64,000 nucleotides of DNA from CAMPJM01 sp964440915 (GCA_964440915.1 CAYTTV010000016.1:5990-69989); one strand, 5' to 3'; shown: positions 16,758-25,595, counted from the first letter of the stretch. The notes: generated by a model not told the origin, from the sequence alone. Translations and numbers: made by a program.

Positions 16758-17593
16758 AAATGCTCTTTGTAAATTACTAAATCGATTTCTCCAGAATCCT
16801 CATTGTACATTTTTGCCTGATAGTAGATTTTGGTGTAGGGCGCCACACTTTTGGTGATCCATACATTTCCCCCAATCGTACTATCGTGGCCAATGACTGT
16901 TTCGCCTCCTAGTATGGTAGCACCCGCATATACGACGACATTATCTTCGATGGTTGGATGTCGTTTCTTTTCCGCATCTTCTTTGTTTACGCTCAGTGCG
17001 CCGAGGGTAACACCTTGGTACAATTTTACATGGTCACCAATTTCGGCTGTTTCACCGATGACGACCCCAGTGCCATGGTCGATACAGAAATGGTTGCCGA
17101 TTTTTGCTCCCGGATGAATATCAATGCCCGTTTTGCTATGAGCATGTTCGGTGATCATTCGTGGAATTACCTTTACAGCAGACTTATGTAGTTGGTGCGC
17201 AACTCTATATGCAGCAATGGCATAGAATCCTGGATATGTCCTGATGACTTCATTCTCGCTTTTGGCGGCGGGGTCTCCTGAGTACATGGCAGTTACATCC
17301 TGTAACAGTTGTAAATGCATGTTTGGGATGTTGTCAAAGAAAGCGTCCACTACTTTTTCCCAGTCGATGGCCTCTTCGTTTGGACTCTTGTGTAAGACCT
17401 GACCCAATTGAAGTTTCAATTCGTCAAGATGCAAGGATAACTCACCTACAGACCCAAATGATTTTTTTGCATATGGTGGAAATAAAGTTCCCAAAAGCTC
17501 TACGAAAAACCCTGCTACACGTTCAGCGGAAGGGCAATCGGGACACTTTTGATGGGCTATATATAAATTATTCAGAAAGTCTTTATTCATCAT
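16754..17593 (-). CDS. cysE: Serine O-acetyltransferase (EpsC-like)
   Basis: A 279-residue acetyl-CoA:serine acetyltransferase. The C-terminal left-handed beta-helix of hexapeptide repeats is clear (IDIHPGAKIGNHFCIDHGTG, VVIGETAEIGDHVKLYQGVT, RHPTIEDNVVVYAGATILGG, VIGHDSTIGGNVWITKS). His in the IDHGTGVVIG motif is the catalytic base of the family. The N-terminal helical region is the long type found in EpsC/SATase of Bacteroidota. It is the first gene of a two-gene operon with cysM. A second ATG one codon downstream (17590) is an equal start. Confidence 0.94.
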   Translation of the reverse strand: MMNKDFLNNLYIAHQKCPDCPSAERVAGFFVELLGTLFPPYAKKSFGSVGELSLHLDELKLQLGQVLHKSPNEEAIDWEKVVDAFFDNIPNMHLQLLQDVTAMYSGDPAAKSENEVIRTYPGFYAIAAYRVAHQLHKSAVKVIPRMITEHAHSKTGIDIHPGAKIGNHFCIDHGTGVVIGETAEIGDHVKLYQGVTLGALSVNKEDAEKKRHPTIEDNVVVYAGATILGGETVIGHDSTIGGNVWITKSVAPYTKIYYQAKMYNEDSGEIDLVIYKEHL

Positions 17594-17658
17594 TATGGTA
17601 GAAGCTCTTTGCTATATCTATACAGTATACGAAGAAGACGCCTTATAGGTCGACTGTT

Positions 17659-17666
17659 CAAAATTA
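17659..17666 (-). promoter_or_regulatory. Promoter -7 element for cysEM
   Basis: On the minus strand TAATTTTG matches TAnnTTTG exactly, 66 bases before the cysE start. No clear -33 TTTG at the usual spacing. Confidence 0.4.
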
Positions 17667-17740
17667 AATCAGAAGGTTGGGATTTCCTATTCGTTGCTAT
17701 GCTGAATGCATTGCTACTGGTTTTGCCAGGCGTATAAAGA

Positions 17741-17776
17741 AAAAGGTGTTCAATACAGCGGTATTGAACACCTTTT
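17741..17776 (-). terminator. Terminator of the cyclophilin gene
   Basis: A perfect 16-base-pair stem, AAAAGGTGTTCAATAC (17741-17756) with GTATTGAACACCTTTT (17761-17776), and a 4-base loop. It lies 17 bases after the stop of the minus-strand gene at 17794 and ends in a U tract on that strand. Confidence 0.85.
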
Positions 17777-17793
17777 GTGCTGTGGCAAGGCTT

Positions 17794-18231
17794 TTATTCG
17801 TTGATGACAACCTTGTCCATCACATCACCTTGCTTGATATCATCGATAACCTCAAGCCCTTCATATACCCTTCCAAATACAGTGTGATTTCTATCCAGGT
17901 GAGCAGTGTTGTCACGGCTATGACAAATGAAAAACTGCGATCCACCCGTGTTTCTTCCTGCATGTGCCATAGAAAGCACGCCTCTATCATGGAATTGATT
18001 ATCGCCCTCCAGTTCACAATTGATGGTGTATCCAGGCCCACCAGCACCGGTGCCATTAGGACATCCACCCTGAATTACGAAGTTTGGGATTACTCTATGA
18101 AAAGTCAGACCATCATAAAACCCTTTTTTTGCTAAGTCAATGAAATTTTTCACTGTGCCAGGAGCATCCTTCTCGAAGAACTCAATTTTCATCACACCTT
18201 TTTTGGTGTGAATTTCTGCAGTCTTACCCAT
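17794..18231 (-). CDS. Peptidyl-prolyl cis-trans isomerase (cyclophilin)
   Basis: A 145-residue cytoplasmic cyclophilin. Catalytic-pocket residues are visible in LTFHRVIPNFVIQGGCPNGTG (Arg and Phe of FHRVI..F.IQGG), SMAHAGRNTGGSQFFI and LDRNHTVFGRVYEG. The start at 18229-18231 (MGKTAEIHTKKGVM) is chosen because the 28 residues upstream in the longer frame have no cyclophilin character and no signal peptide. A perfect -7 element lies 28 bases upstream. It assists protein folding by prolyl isomerisation; no partner is implied by its neighbours. Confidence 0.93.
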   Translation of the reverse strand: MGKTAEIHTKKGVMKIEFFEKDAPGTVKNFIDLAKKGFYDGLTFHRVIPNFVIQGGCPNGTGAGGPGYTINCELEGDNQFHDRGVLSMAHAGRNTGGSQFFICHSRDNTAHLDRNHTVFGRVYEGLEVIDDIKQGDVMDKVVINE

Positions 18232-18258
18232 TTTATTATTTAGTATGTTTGAAAAAGG

Positions 18259-18266
18259 CAAATATA
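18259..18266 (-). promoter_or_regulatory. Promoter -7 element for the cyclophilin gene
   Basis: TATATTTG on the minus strand, a perfect TAnnTTTG match, 28 bases before the ATG at 18231. This spacing supports the shorter start. Confidence 0.5.
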
Positions 18267-18332
18267 GTTGTATTCTTGATGGCTTGCTGCCTAATGACAT
18301 GAAAAAGGATTGCATTTTATTATGTATTTGAC

Positions 18333-19022
18333 ATGAATGATTTTATCATGTTTATCGACACAGAAACTTCAGGCTTGCCCAAGAACTGGGACAATCCAAA
18401 CGAAGACTGGCCATATGTAATCCAATTGTCCTGGATCATCTATAGCAAACATGGAAAGCTCATAAAAGAAGCGGATCATTATATTTATGATGAGCGCATT
18501 GTCATAGACCCGCAATCGGAAAAAATCCACCATATTACCAAAGCCATGTTGGAGGAAAAGGGAGAGAAGCGGCTTAAGGTATTAAAGCAGCTTTTACGGG
18601 ATTTGCGACAATATAATCCGCTTGTGGTGGGCCATTTGATAGAGTTTGATAAACAAATGCTCTCGGTGGCACTTCAAAGGGCCGGTCTTAAGAACACGCT
18701 CGATCAGTACCCAGCCTACTGCACTATGAAGACTAACGCACATTATATGCGGCTCACCAATCACCTTTACCCTAAGCTTAATGAACTTTATTGGTCATTG
18801 TTTGGGCAAAATATGCCGGACCAGCACAATGCGCTCTCTGATTGTAGGGCTACAGCAGCCTGTTTTTTTGAATTGGTGAAAAGAGAAGAAGTTACCGAAG
18901 AGTCCATTAAAAGACAGCAGCAACAAGAGAAAAGGAAGGCAGCAAAAAAAAGGACGGGGTGTAGCTTATCTGTTTTACTCTGTATTACTTTAGCCTTTGT
19001 TCTTATATTTTATATATGGTAA
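18333..19022 (+). CDS. DEDDh 3'-5' exonuclease with C-terminal membrane helix
   Basis: A 229-residue DnaQ-like nuclease. All five catalytic positions are visible: Asp9 and Glu11 (MFIDTETSG), Asp106 (GHLIEFDKQM), His165 and Asp170 (HNALSDCRA). After a basic, glutamine-rich linker (residues 190-208, RQQQQEKRKAAKKR) the protein ends in one hydrophobic helix, residues 211-229, ending FYIW. It is therefore predicted to be tail-anchored with the nuclease domain in the cytoplasm, which is unusual for this family. Its last 7 bases overlap the DUF294 gene at 19016, so the two are probably translated together. DNA or RNA specificity cannot be told. Confidence 0.82.
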   Translation: MNDFIMFIDTETSGLPKNWDNPNEDWPYVIQLSWIIYSKHGKLIKEADHYIYDERIVIDPQSEKIHHITKAMLEEKGEKRLKVLKQLLRDLRQYNPLVVGHLIEFDKQMLSVALQRAGLKNTLDQYPAYCTMKTNAHYMRLTNHLYPKLNELYWSLFGQNMPDQHNALSDCRATAACFFELVKREEVTEESIKRQQQQEKRKAAKKRTGCSLSVLLCITLAFVLIFYIW

Positions 19023-20926
19023 ATATGAATGATAAGGTAGCTTTTCTAAAAAACGTAAAACCCTTTGATTTGCTTCCTGCCGAGGTGCTACAGGAAGCTG
19101 CGGAGATGTTGCAAGAAGTGGCTCCTATAGGGGAAACAGTGCTGTACTTACAAGATGCCTCTAAACTGCAAGGTTTAGATATTATCGTGAAGGGTCAATA
19201 TGAGGTTTTTTTCTATGATAGCGAAAACAACAAAAGACTCAAAGAAACTTTGTCGATCGGTCGAATATATGGAGGCATCTCTATTCTGTTGAATAAGAGG
19301 AGGTCTATAAGAACCGTTGTCCCTTCCAAAGGAACCTTGGTATACACACTTCCCCGAAAAGCCTTCAGGTCTCTCTGTCAAGCGTATGAGGCGTTCTTTC
19401 AATATTTTACGGCTGAATATGGGAGAAAGATCATCAATGATGAATATGCACATTTTTTGCGGCAGAGCCTGCCGGGAAGTAACAATTTTATCAGTGCAGA
19501 TCAATTTTTTTCAAAGCGGATTACAGCCATAGTCCCTCGAAAAGTATATACCTGTTCTCCTCAAACCCCTATCTATGAAGTAGCCCATCTTATGGCTACC
19601 AATAAAGCCAGTTGTGTGTTTGTAGAAGATCAAGGTGAATTACTGGGCTATGTTACAGATATGACCTTGAGAGACAATGTCGTTTCCAAACGTGTTTCCC
19701 TTGATGAACCTATTGATCAATACATGGACAATCCGATTGTTAGGATTGGGAGTGATGCATATGTATATGAGGCCATCTTGTTGATGTTTAGTACAAGAAC
19801 GCGTTATCTCTTGATCGAAGATAATGGCAAGGCCACAGGGTTACTCAGCCGAAATAAATTGTTGACAGATCAGGCGCAATCACCCTTTGTATTCATCCAG
19901 TCGGTACGTCAATCTACTTCTACACAAGAACTGAAAAGGAAATGGGATAGGATACCTGGTCTTATATACCAACTGCTGGATAGGGGAGTAAAGGCCGAAA
20001 TCGTAAATCAAATCATAACGGCCACATCTGACACCATTGCTCAAAAAGTAATAGAAGGGGTCATAAATGAGATAGGAAAGCCGCCGGCTAAGTTTGCTTT
20101 TATGGTGCTGGGGAGCGAAGGCCGTAAGGAGCAGAGTTTGAAAACAGATCAAGACAATGCTATCATATATGAGGATAAAGCGAACGAGCAAAGAGAGCTG
20201 GTAAGAGCGTACTTTCTTCTGTTTGCAGAGAAGGTTAATGAGCGATTGGATACCATAGGCTTTAGTTTTTGTACTGGCGGATTTATGGCCAAAAACCCCA
20301 AATGGACTCATTCTTTGTCGCATTGGAAAAATAATTACAAACAATGGATAGATAGGCCTGAGCCTGAAGCCGTCATGAAAGTAGCAACTTTTTTTGACTG
20401 CCGTCATGTGTATGGTGAGAAGTCGCTCATTGATGAGTTAAAAGTCTATATAGGCCAAAGGTTGAAAGAACCCTCGGAAATGTTTTTATATAATATGGCT
20501 GTTAATGCCTTGCAATATGAGCCACCATTGACCTTCTTTAACAACTTTCGCACCTTCACCAAAGGTTCTCAGCGTGTGTTTGACCTAAAAAAGACAATGA
20601 CACCTATTGTGGACTTGGTGCGGATATATGCTTTGAAACATCTTATTTTTAAGACCAATACCGGTGTGCGTATTCAAGAACTGTATGCACTAAAGGTATT
20701 TGATGAAAAGGAATACAATGAGCTCATGCAGTCTTATTACTACCTTATGGGCATGCGTTTAAAAATGCAGTCAGAACATATTATCCGTGACAAAAATAAA
20801 CCGCACAATTATATCGATCCATCAAGACTCACCAAAATTGAACGTGCCACACTCAAGCAAATTTTCAAGATTATTGAAAACTTTCAATTGAAGATAAAAA
20901 TAGCGTTTACCAAATCATTGAGATAA
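19016..20926 (+). CDS. cNMP-binding / CBS / DUF294 nucleotidyltransferase-like protein
   Basis: A 636-residue multidomain signalling protein. Residues about 15-140 form a cyclic-nucleotide-binding-like domain (IIVKGQYEVFFYDS, GRIYGGISILL). Residues 170-290 hold a CBS pair (ASCVFVEDQGELLGYVTDM and RYLLIEDNGKATGLLSR). Residues 355-480 form the DUF294 nucleotidyltransferase-like domain with GSEGRKEQSLKTDQDNA (366-382, Asp378 and Asp380). A DUF294 C-terminal helical domain follows. The family is related to GlnD-type uridylyltransferases; the target is unknown. Initiation may be at 19016 or at the ATG at 19025. It overlaps the upstream exonuclease gene. A hairpin follows the stop. Confidence 0.88.
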   Translation: MVNMNDKVAFLKNVKPFDLLPAEVLQEAAEMLQEVAPIGETVLYLQDASKLQGLDIIVKGQYEVFFYDSENNKRLKETLSIGRIYGGISILLNKRRSIRTVVPSKGTLVYTLPRKAFRSLCQAYEAFFQYFTAEYGRKIINDEYAHFLRQSLPGSNNFISADQFFSKRITAIVPRKVYTCSPQTPIYEVAHLMATNKASCVFVEDQGELLGYVTDMTLRDNVVSKRVSLDEPIDQYMDNPIVRIGSDAYVYEAILLMFSTRTRYLLIEDNGKATGLLSRNKLLTDQAQSPFVFIQSVRQSTSTQELKRKWDRIPGLIYQLLDRGVKAEIVNQIITATSDTIAQKVIEGVINEIGKPPAKFAFMVLGSEGRKEQSLKTDQDNAIIYEDKANEQRELVRAYFLLFAEKVNERLDTIGFSFCTGGFMAKNPKWTHSLSHWKNNYKQWIDRPEPEAVMKVATFFDCRHVYGEKSLIDELKVYIGQRLKEPSEMFLYNMAVNALQYEPPLTFFNNFRTFTKGSQRVFDLKKTMTPIVDLVRIYALKHLIFKTNTGVRIQELYALKVFDEKEYNELMQSYYYLMGMRLKMQSEHIIRDKNKPHNYIDPSRLTKIERATLKQIFKIIENFQLKIKIAFTKSLR

Positions 20927-20931
20927 GGCCA

Positions 20932-20964
20932 GGGGCAAAACTTGTAATGCTCAAGTTCTGCCCT
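20932..20964. terminator. Bidirectional hairpin between convergent genes
   Basis: GGGCAAAACTTG (20933-20944) pairs with CAAGTTCTGCCC (20952-20963) with one A/C mismatch. It lies between the stop of the DUF294 gene (20926) and the stop of the minus-strand gene (20989). Confidence 0.55.
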
Positions 20965-20988
20965 GTTTAAACGCTTTAACATTTAAGT

Positions 20989-22155
20989 TTAAAATCGCAT
21001 TACAGCGACTGAATCCGTTTCGACAGAATACTCTGGTAAATCTTCTTTATCTAAAGTAAACACTTGTCCGCCATTCAAGAAAGTGTCGATGACCGCCTTG
21101 TTCAGCAAACAGTAGTCCCCTTCCTGCCTGGTTTGGTGCACTTCTACAGACTGATCCTCTTCATGAAATTTGCCCCAGATTTGCTTATACTTTGCTACAA
21201 AAAGCGCCTCTATACGTCCGTTTGCAGCAGCAGGCACAATTCTGGCCAGGTCGTAGGAAGTCCGGCCAGTGCCGGCCAGTTCATCGTATTTTTTCATATT
21301 ATCTTCCCGCTCTCTATTAAAGATGTTCCTTACTATTTCCCAGGTCTTTTGATGGATTTGATCGACCTTTACTTCATCAGGGTTGCCATCCACGCTCTTT
21401 TCTAGAAGGTGACCGTATTGGTTCACGCTTTTGTATAAAAATTTGATCTTTTCTGTGCCATAAAGAATGAGTGGTCCATGCTCTTCTTTTATCATATCAA
21501 AAATCGCAGCGGATACCCTTCTTAAGTAATCTTCCAAAACGAAATCGTCCCTTTCATCTTCTGCTCCTTGACCATGATATACCGTTTGATTAACTCTTCC
21601 TGTGGCATTGCCACCTCTGCGTTGAATGTCAGCAGTTACTTCTGTATATCGCATGGCTTCCTCTAAGCTTCTGGGCATATCCTTTGGTGTTTGTAAGGGG
21701 TTTATCCTATATCGCGTTGCTTCAAAAAAGCGGATTTTGTTTATACTTAAGGCAAGTATATAATAATGATCCTCCCCTTGGGCCACCGGCATTAAGTCTT
21801 TTAGATTAAAGGTGTTTGAAATCATCAAAGATTCTTCAAAGGAATAGGGGAGTCTATAATAGGCGAAGAAGTCGTCAGCAATAAATAGTGCTAATCCGTC
21901 TAATTGCTGTCGCCAAAAGCCCGTATCTTCCAAGAGATTGTAAGCCTCTTTTAAGAACTCTTTTGCGCTTGCCTCAGAAAGCCCTTTTCGCACAAGTTCG
22001 TTTTTAGCCTTTTGCACTTGGTTCTTCAGCATAATGATGTCCTTTCCATTATTGACTGCTTCACCTGAACGATGGGTAGGTATATATATGGATATAAATG
22101 TTTCGCTCTTTACATCATTTAGTTTTCTGATTTCTTCTCTATTGAATGGTCTCAT
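20989..22155 (-). CDS. BaeRF-type protein (bacterial relative of archaeo-eukaryotic release factors)
   Basis: A 388-residue protein whose layout fits the baeRF families related to eRF1/Pelota. The opening is FISIYIPTHRSGEAVNNGKD (about residues 20-39). A central segment LALFIADDFFAYYRLP is followed by YYILALSINKIRFFEATRYR. A release-factor domain-3-like end comes last (LLNKAVIDTFLNGGQVFTL ... SVAVMRF). The middle part GPLILYGTEKIKFLYKSVN matches the conserved L7Ae-like core. The family is thought to act on ribosomes (rescue or hibernation) by analogy; direct evidence for this subgroup is not known to me. It stands alone, divergent from the gene at 22578. Confidence 0.7.
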   Translation of the reverse strand: MRPFNREEIRKLNDVKSETFISIYIPTHRSGEAVNNGKDIIMLKNQVQKAKNELVRKGLSEASAKEFLKEAYNLLEDTGFWRQQLDGLALFIADDFFAYYRLPYSFEESLMISNTFNLKDLMPVAQGEDHYYILALSINKIRFFEATRYRINPLQTPKDMPRSLEEAMRYTEVTADIQRRGGNATGRVNQTVYHGQGAEDERDDFVLEDYLRRVSAAIFDMIKEEHGPLILYGTEKIKFLYKSVNQYGHLLEKSVDGNPDEVKVDQIHQKTWEIVRNIFNREREDNMKKYDELAGTGRTSYDLARIVPAAANGRIEALFVAKYKQIWGKFHEEDQSVEVHQTRQEGDYCLLNKAVIDTFLNGGQVFTLDKEDLPEYSVETDSVAVMRF

Positions 22156-22577
22156 AAATAAAAGGAGTTTATTGGAAAATATTGTTTGTGCTACGATGCC
22201 CCGGGTGCTTTGTTTGTCTACATATCTGAATCATGAGCTTGGTACGTAAAACAACCCCAAAGCTTATATAGTTGTTTAAAAGTGATAGTTAATGTCGCAC
22301 AATATTTCGGCATCAATTTTAAATTATAATGCACCTGTGCTATTATTGGCATTATATTGGATGATTGTGTTTTGATATATGGGATATTTGGTAATTATTT
22401 TTAAGCGCTCTTAGAAGTAACTTGTTGCGCTTTTGCAAATGGAGGAATATCGCCTTACTTTGAGGGAAATGTTGAGTTTTTTTTGGCTATATGCCTAACT
22501 TTTCCTCATTTAATTTGCTATTATTTACAAATTGCCATTTATTACATGTCAGTATTTGATGTATTAATTTAAAAGTA
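22156..22577. other. 422-base divergent intergenic region
   Basis: It separates the BaeRF gene (minus) from the small secreted protein gene (plus). The rightmost part holds the promoter at 22431-22462. AAACAAC (22249-22255) and GTTGTTT (22271-22277) could form a 7-pair hairpin in the BaeRF leader. I see no gene; a minus-strand short frame at 22487-22729 mostly overlaps the real gene and is rejected. Confidence 0.5.
22431..22462 (+). promoter_or_regulatory. Promoter of the small secreted protein gene
   Basis: TTTTG at 22431-22435 and TTACTTTG at 22455-22462 (7 of 8 matches to TAnnTTTG) are 19 bases apart, the usual -33/-7 spacing in Bacteroidota. The leader would be about 110 bases long. Confidence 0.5.
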
Positions 22578-23093
22578 ATGAACATGCAAAACAGATTGAA
22601 TCGAGTGAGGGTCTTTTTTATGACAATTTTGGCTATGACAGCGTTTACAATGGTGCAGGCACAGGATGTGGAGATAAGCGATGATGATCTAGAAAAGTAT
22701 GCCATGGTCATGGATTCCATAGATGCCATGAAGTCTAATATTCAGAAAGAGTACAATGCTTTGATTCAAAGCGAAGAGCTGATGGCTGGAGGGCGTAGGT
22801 TTGTGGAAATCCAAGCTGCTGTTAAAGATTCTACCAAATTAGCGGAGATGGAAGTAACAGAGGAAGAGATGATGGTATATAATAATATCCAAGCTAAATA
22901 CGAGGAAATGACCGCCGAGTTTAAGGAGAATTATACTTCTCTAATAAAAGATGAGCTAGGCGGAACACTTTATAATCAGGTCACGAAAGCTTTGCGTAGC
23001 GATGCTGAAGTGAAAGCGCGTTATGATGAAATTTTAGCCAAAGTAAAGAACGGTTCGGGAGAAGCTGAAACGGAAGCAGATTTAGAAGGATAA
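22578..23093 (+). CDS. Small secreted acidic helical protein
   Basis: A 171-residue protein with a signal peptide (VFFMTILAMTAFTMVQAQ, cleavage likely after VQA). The mature part is acidic and predicted helical: DVEISDDDLEKYAMVMDSID, then EYNALIQSEEL, a MEVTEEEMMVYNNIQAKYEE segment and KARYDEILAKV. The opening 'EISDDDLEKYAxVM' resembles DUF4168 proteins, which share such helical secreted domains; this is a resemblance rather than a firm match. It has its own promoter and terminator, so it is a single-gene transcript. Function unknown. Confidence 0.6.
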   Translation: MNMQNRLNRVRVFFMTILAMTAFTMVQAQDVEISDDDLEKYAMVMDSIDAMKSNIQKEYNALIQSEELMAGGRRFVEIQAAVKDSTKLAEMEVTEEEMMVYNNIQAKYEEMTAEFKENYTSLIKDELGGTLYNQVTKALRSDAEVKARYDEILAKVKNGSGEAETEADLEG

Positions 23094-23120
23094 GTTCTAG
23101 ACATGCTGGCATTAAAAGAG

Positions 23121-23167
23121 AAAGCAGAAGTTACGCCATTTTCAGGTTAGTATCTTCTGCTTTTTTT
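23121..23167 (+). terminator. Intrinsic terminator after the secreted protein gene
   Basis: AAAGCAGAAG (23121-23130) pairs with CTTCTGCTTT (23154-23163) and is followed by a T run (to 23167). It lies 28 bases past the stop at 23093 and close to the end of the convergent adaptor gene. Confidence 0.7.
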
Positions 23168-23191
23168 GTGCCGTAAAGAAAATTATAGTCC

Positions 23192-24265
23192 TTATTTTTT
23201 CTTCACCAAATCATTTTTTGACAGGCCATTAATCACCTCTATATTTATGCCGTCCGATAGCCCTACGGTTATTTCTCTTCGTTCGAACTTTTGTGGTGCT
23301 GTTTGGAACTCAACAAATACTTTGTCTTCCTCAAATAGCAGGTTTTGTTCTTTGATCGCCAAAACGTTGTCTCTTTTTTCTAAGACAATGTCGGCGTTGG
23401 CACTGTAGCCAGCCCTTAAAAAAGTATTTTCTCTTAAATTTACTTCGGCTTTAATAGGGAACTGTATTGCACCTTCTTCTTCCACACCTTTTGGAGAAAT
23501 AAATTCAAGAGTGGCTTGGAAGATTTCTGTGTCCAAGGCCCCAATAGTTAGGTTAAGGTCCATTCCTTCCATTAGCTTTCCCACTTCCGACTCATCCACC
23601 TTTCCTTCAAAAATCATTTCGTTCATGTCGGCGACAAATGCAATGGTAGTACCTTCGTTGAAAGTGTTGCTCTCTATTACAAAGGTCCCTTCCTTGACAG
23701 GCACGTCCAGCACCATGCCTTCTGCCGTTGAGCGCACCAGGTTCGAGACATTTTCTGATTTTTTGGAAGCACCTTCCTTGATCAGGTCTAGGTTGTTTTC
23801 GGCAGTTTCCAAGGCTTGTTTTGCCAGGTTATATTCTAATAAGTACTGATTGAATTCAAATTCTGAGATGACTTTTTGATCGAATAAACCCTGCTGCCGC
23901 GCTAATTCTTTCTCGGCATTTTTGTAGTTAATGGTGGCATTTTTTACGCTGGCTTCAGCATTGTTGAGCGTCACCACATCAGGTATGATTTTGATCTTGG
24001 CGATGAGTTGCCCTTGCTTGACCTCATTGCCGGCTTCGACATATAGCTTTTCAACCACCCCAGAAACTTGCGATTTTAGTTCGATTTCTTTCCGAGGAAC
24101 AATAGAACCTGTTGCTACAGTCTTTTTGATAATGTTGGCTACAAAAAGGGAGTCCGTTTCGTAGACAACGGGAGGTTCAACCGATTTTTGGTAAAGAAAA
24201 TATCCGGTCCCGAAAAAGCTTGCTATCAAAACGATTACAATAACAATGGTGACTACTTTTTTCAT
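23192..24265 (-). CDS. Periplasmic adaptor subunit (MacA/HlyD family)
   Basis: A 357-residue membrane-fusion protein. An N-terminal membrane anchor (residues 3-26, VVTIVIVIVLIASFFGTGYF) precedes the first half of a lipoyl domain (GSIVPRKEIELKSQVSGVVEKLYVEAGNEVKQGQLIAKI). A coiled-coil hairpin lies at residues about 100-170, then the second lipoyl half and a beta-barrel domain. It would link the inner-membrane ABC permeases to an outer-membrane channel. It is the last gene of a four-gene unit, 29 bases after the second permease. No outer-membrane factor is encoded in the unit, so one from elsewhere would be needed. Confidence 0.88.
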   Translation of the reverse strand: MKKVVTIVIVIVLIASFFGTGYFLYQKSVEPPVVYETDSLFVANIIKKTVATGSIVPRKEIELKSQVSGVVEKLYVEAGNEVKQGQLIAKIKIIPDVVTLNNAEASVKNATINYKNAEKELARQQGLFDQKVISEFEFNQYLLEYNLAKQALETAENNLDLIKEGASKKSENVSNLVRSTAEGMVLDVPVKEGTFVIESNTFNEGTTIAFVADMNEMIFEGKVDESEVGKLMEGMDLNLTIGALDTEIFQATLEFISPKGVEEEGAIQFPIKAEVNLRENTFLRAGYSANADIVLEKRDNVLAIKEQNLLFEEDKVFVEFQTAPQKFERREITVGLSDGINIEVINGLSKNDLVKKK

Positions 24266-24294
24266 ATAATGATGATTTTTATATAATTTAATTT

Positions 24295-25560
24295 TTAATC
24301 GACTCTAATGGCCTCTATAGGGCTTATGTTTGCGGCTTTTTTTGCAGGAATTAATCCGGCCAGCATCCCAAAAACAATCAAGGTGATTAAGGAGGCTATG
24401 GCAATGGTTATATCTACGTTTGGTGGGCCAAACATACCCATCGTTCCTCCGGGCTGTTGTTCAACAAAAGCACCTAGGGATTCGATGACAAGTGTTCCTA
24501 ATAATATGCCCATATACCCTGATAGTGCGGTGATGATGACGGATTCTTGTAAGATGAGCGAAACGATCGAAAATGGCGTTGCCCCCAAGGCTTTTCTTAT
24601 CCCTATTTCTTTAGTTCGCTCTTTTACAATGATCAACATGATGTTGCTGACCCCTATGACGCCAGCGAGCAAGGTGCCTGTGCCGACTATCCACACAAAT
24701 ATGCTGATGCCAGCAAATAACCCATTGATTTGCCCAAACTCCTCTTCCAAGTTGTTCGATCCTAATGCATTTTTATCTTCTGGGTGAATCCTATGGGTTT
24801 CTCCAAGCACCCTTCTGATGTTTTCTTCCACCTGGCTTACTTTTGCGCCCGGCTTTGCTGTAAAGGCAAAATAGCCAACATTATTGCCATAGTTAAAAGC
24901 TTGCTGAAAAGTAGTGAAAGGAATATAAATGGTCTGTGTATCGCGGTTGCCCTGTTCTCCGCTCCTCAATGATTTGAACATACCCACAACCTGAAAGTTT
25001 ACGCCATTTATCATGATGTATTCGCCAATGGGGTCTTCGCCGGGTTCGAAAAGGATATTCACGACACTTTCGCCGATAACCGCTGTCTTTCTTTTATCTT
25101 CGATATCTTTCTTATTGATATGGCGGCCTTTATAGATATCCACAATTTGCACTTGCTGATATTCGGGATAGTCTCCGAAAACGGAAAACGCACCAGTTTT
25201 TGTCTTTCTGCTAACGTTGTTTCCGCCGCGCCAACCACCTAGGTTGTTTCTTGGAGCGATCACGCCAAGGCCCTCAACCTGCTGCTCCAGGCGTATTTTA
25301 TCCTCATTCTTAAAACTGATGAACCGGCCAGGTTGCATTCCTTTGTAGGCCATAGTGGTTCTATTGCTCCATATAAAGCCGCTATTGGTTGCCCATCCGC
25401 TGAAGTTTTTTGTAACACCACGCTCAAGCCCATTTCCTGTGCCCAGCAAAAGCAATAGCATGAATATTCCCCAAAACACTCCAAACATGGTGAGGAAAGT
25501 CCTGAGTTTATTCTTTCGCATGGTGGCGAGTATCTCTTGCCATTTATCGTAGTCGAACAT
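24295..25560 (-). CDS. MacB-like ABC transporter permease 2
   Basis: A 421-residue FtsX/MacB-type permease with one transmembrane helix near residues 17-40, a large periplasmic MacB core domain, and three helices at the C-terminus (VWIVGTGTLLAGVIGVSNIM, the ILQESVIITALSGYMGILLG region, and VFGMLAGLIPAKKAANISP). The conserved VKERTKEIGIRKALGATP motif is present. The N-terminal 45 residues closely match those of the adjacent permease, so the two probably arose by tandem duplication and form a heterodimer. It has no ATPase domain; the ATPase is a separate gene. Confidence 0.9.
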   Translation of the reverse strand: MFDYDKWQEILATMRKNKLRTFLTMFGVFWGIFMLLLLLGTGNGLERGVTKNFSGWATNSGFIWSNRTTMAYKGMQPGRFISFKNEDKIRLEQQVEGLGVIAPRNNLGGWRGGNNVSRKTKTGAFSVFGDYPEYQQVQIVDIYKGRHINKKDIEDKRKTAVIGESVVNILFEPGEDPIGEYIMINGVNFQVVGMFKSLRSGEQGNRDTQTIYIPFTTFQQAFNYGNNVGYFAFTAKPGAKVSQVEENIRRVLGETHRIHPEDKNALGSNNLEEEFGQINGLFAGISIFVWIVGTGTLLAGVIGVSNIMLIIVKERTKEIGIRKALGATPFSIVSLILQESVIITALSGYMGILLGTLVIESLGAFVEQQPGGTMGMFGPPNVDITIAIASLITLIVFGMLAGLIPAKKAANISPIEAIRVD

Positions 25561-25595
25561 TTGTCGTAGTCAATGACTTAGTTTAGGCTTATATT

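Noticed and set aside
20989..21200. GGQ tripeptide (residues 362-364) in the BaeRF-type protein as a catalytic peptide-release motif
   Set aside because: It sits near the C-terminus in a domain-3-like strand (NGGQVFTL), not in the central domain where the release-factor GGQ loop lies, so it is probably coincidental.
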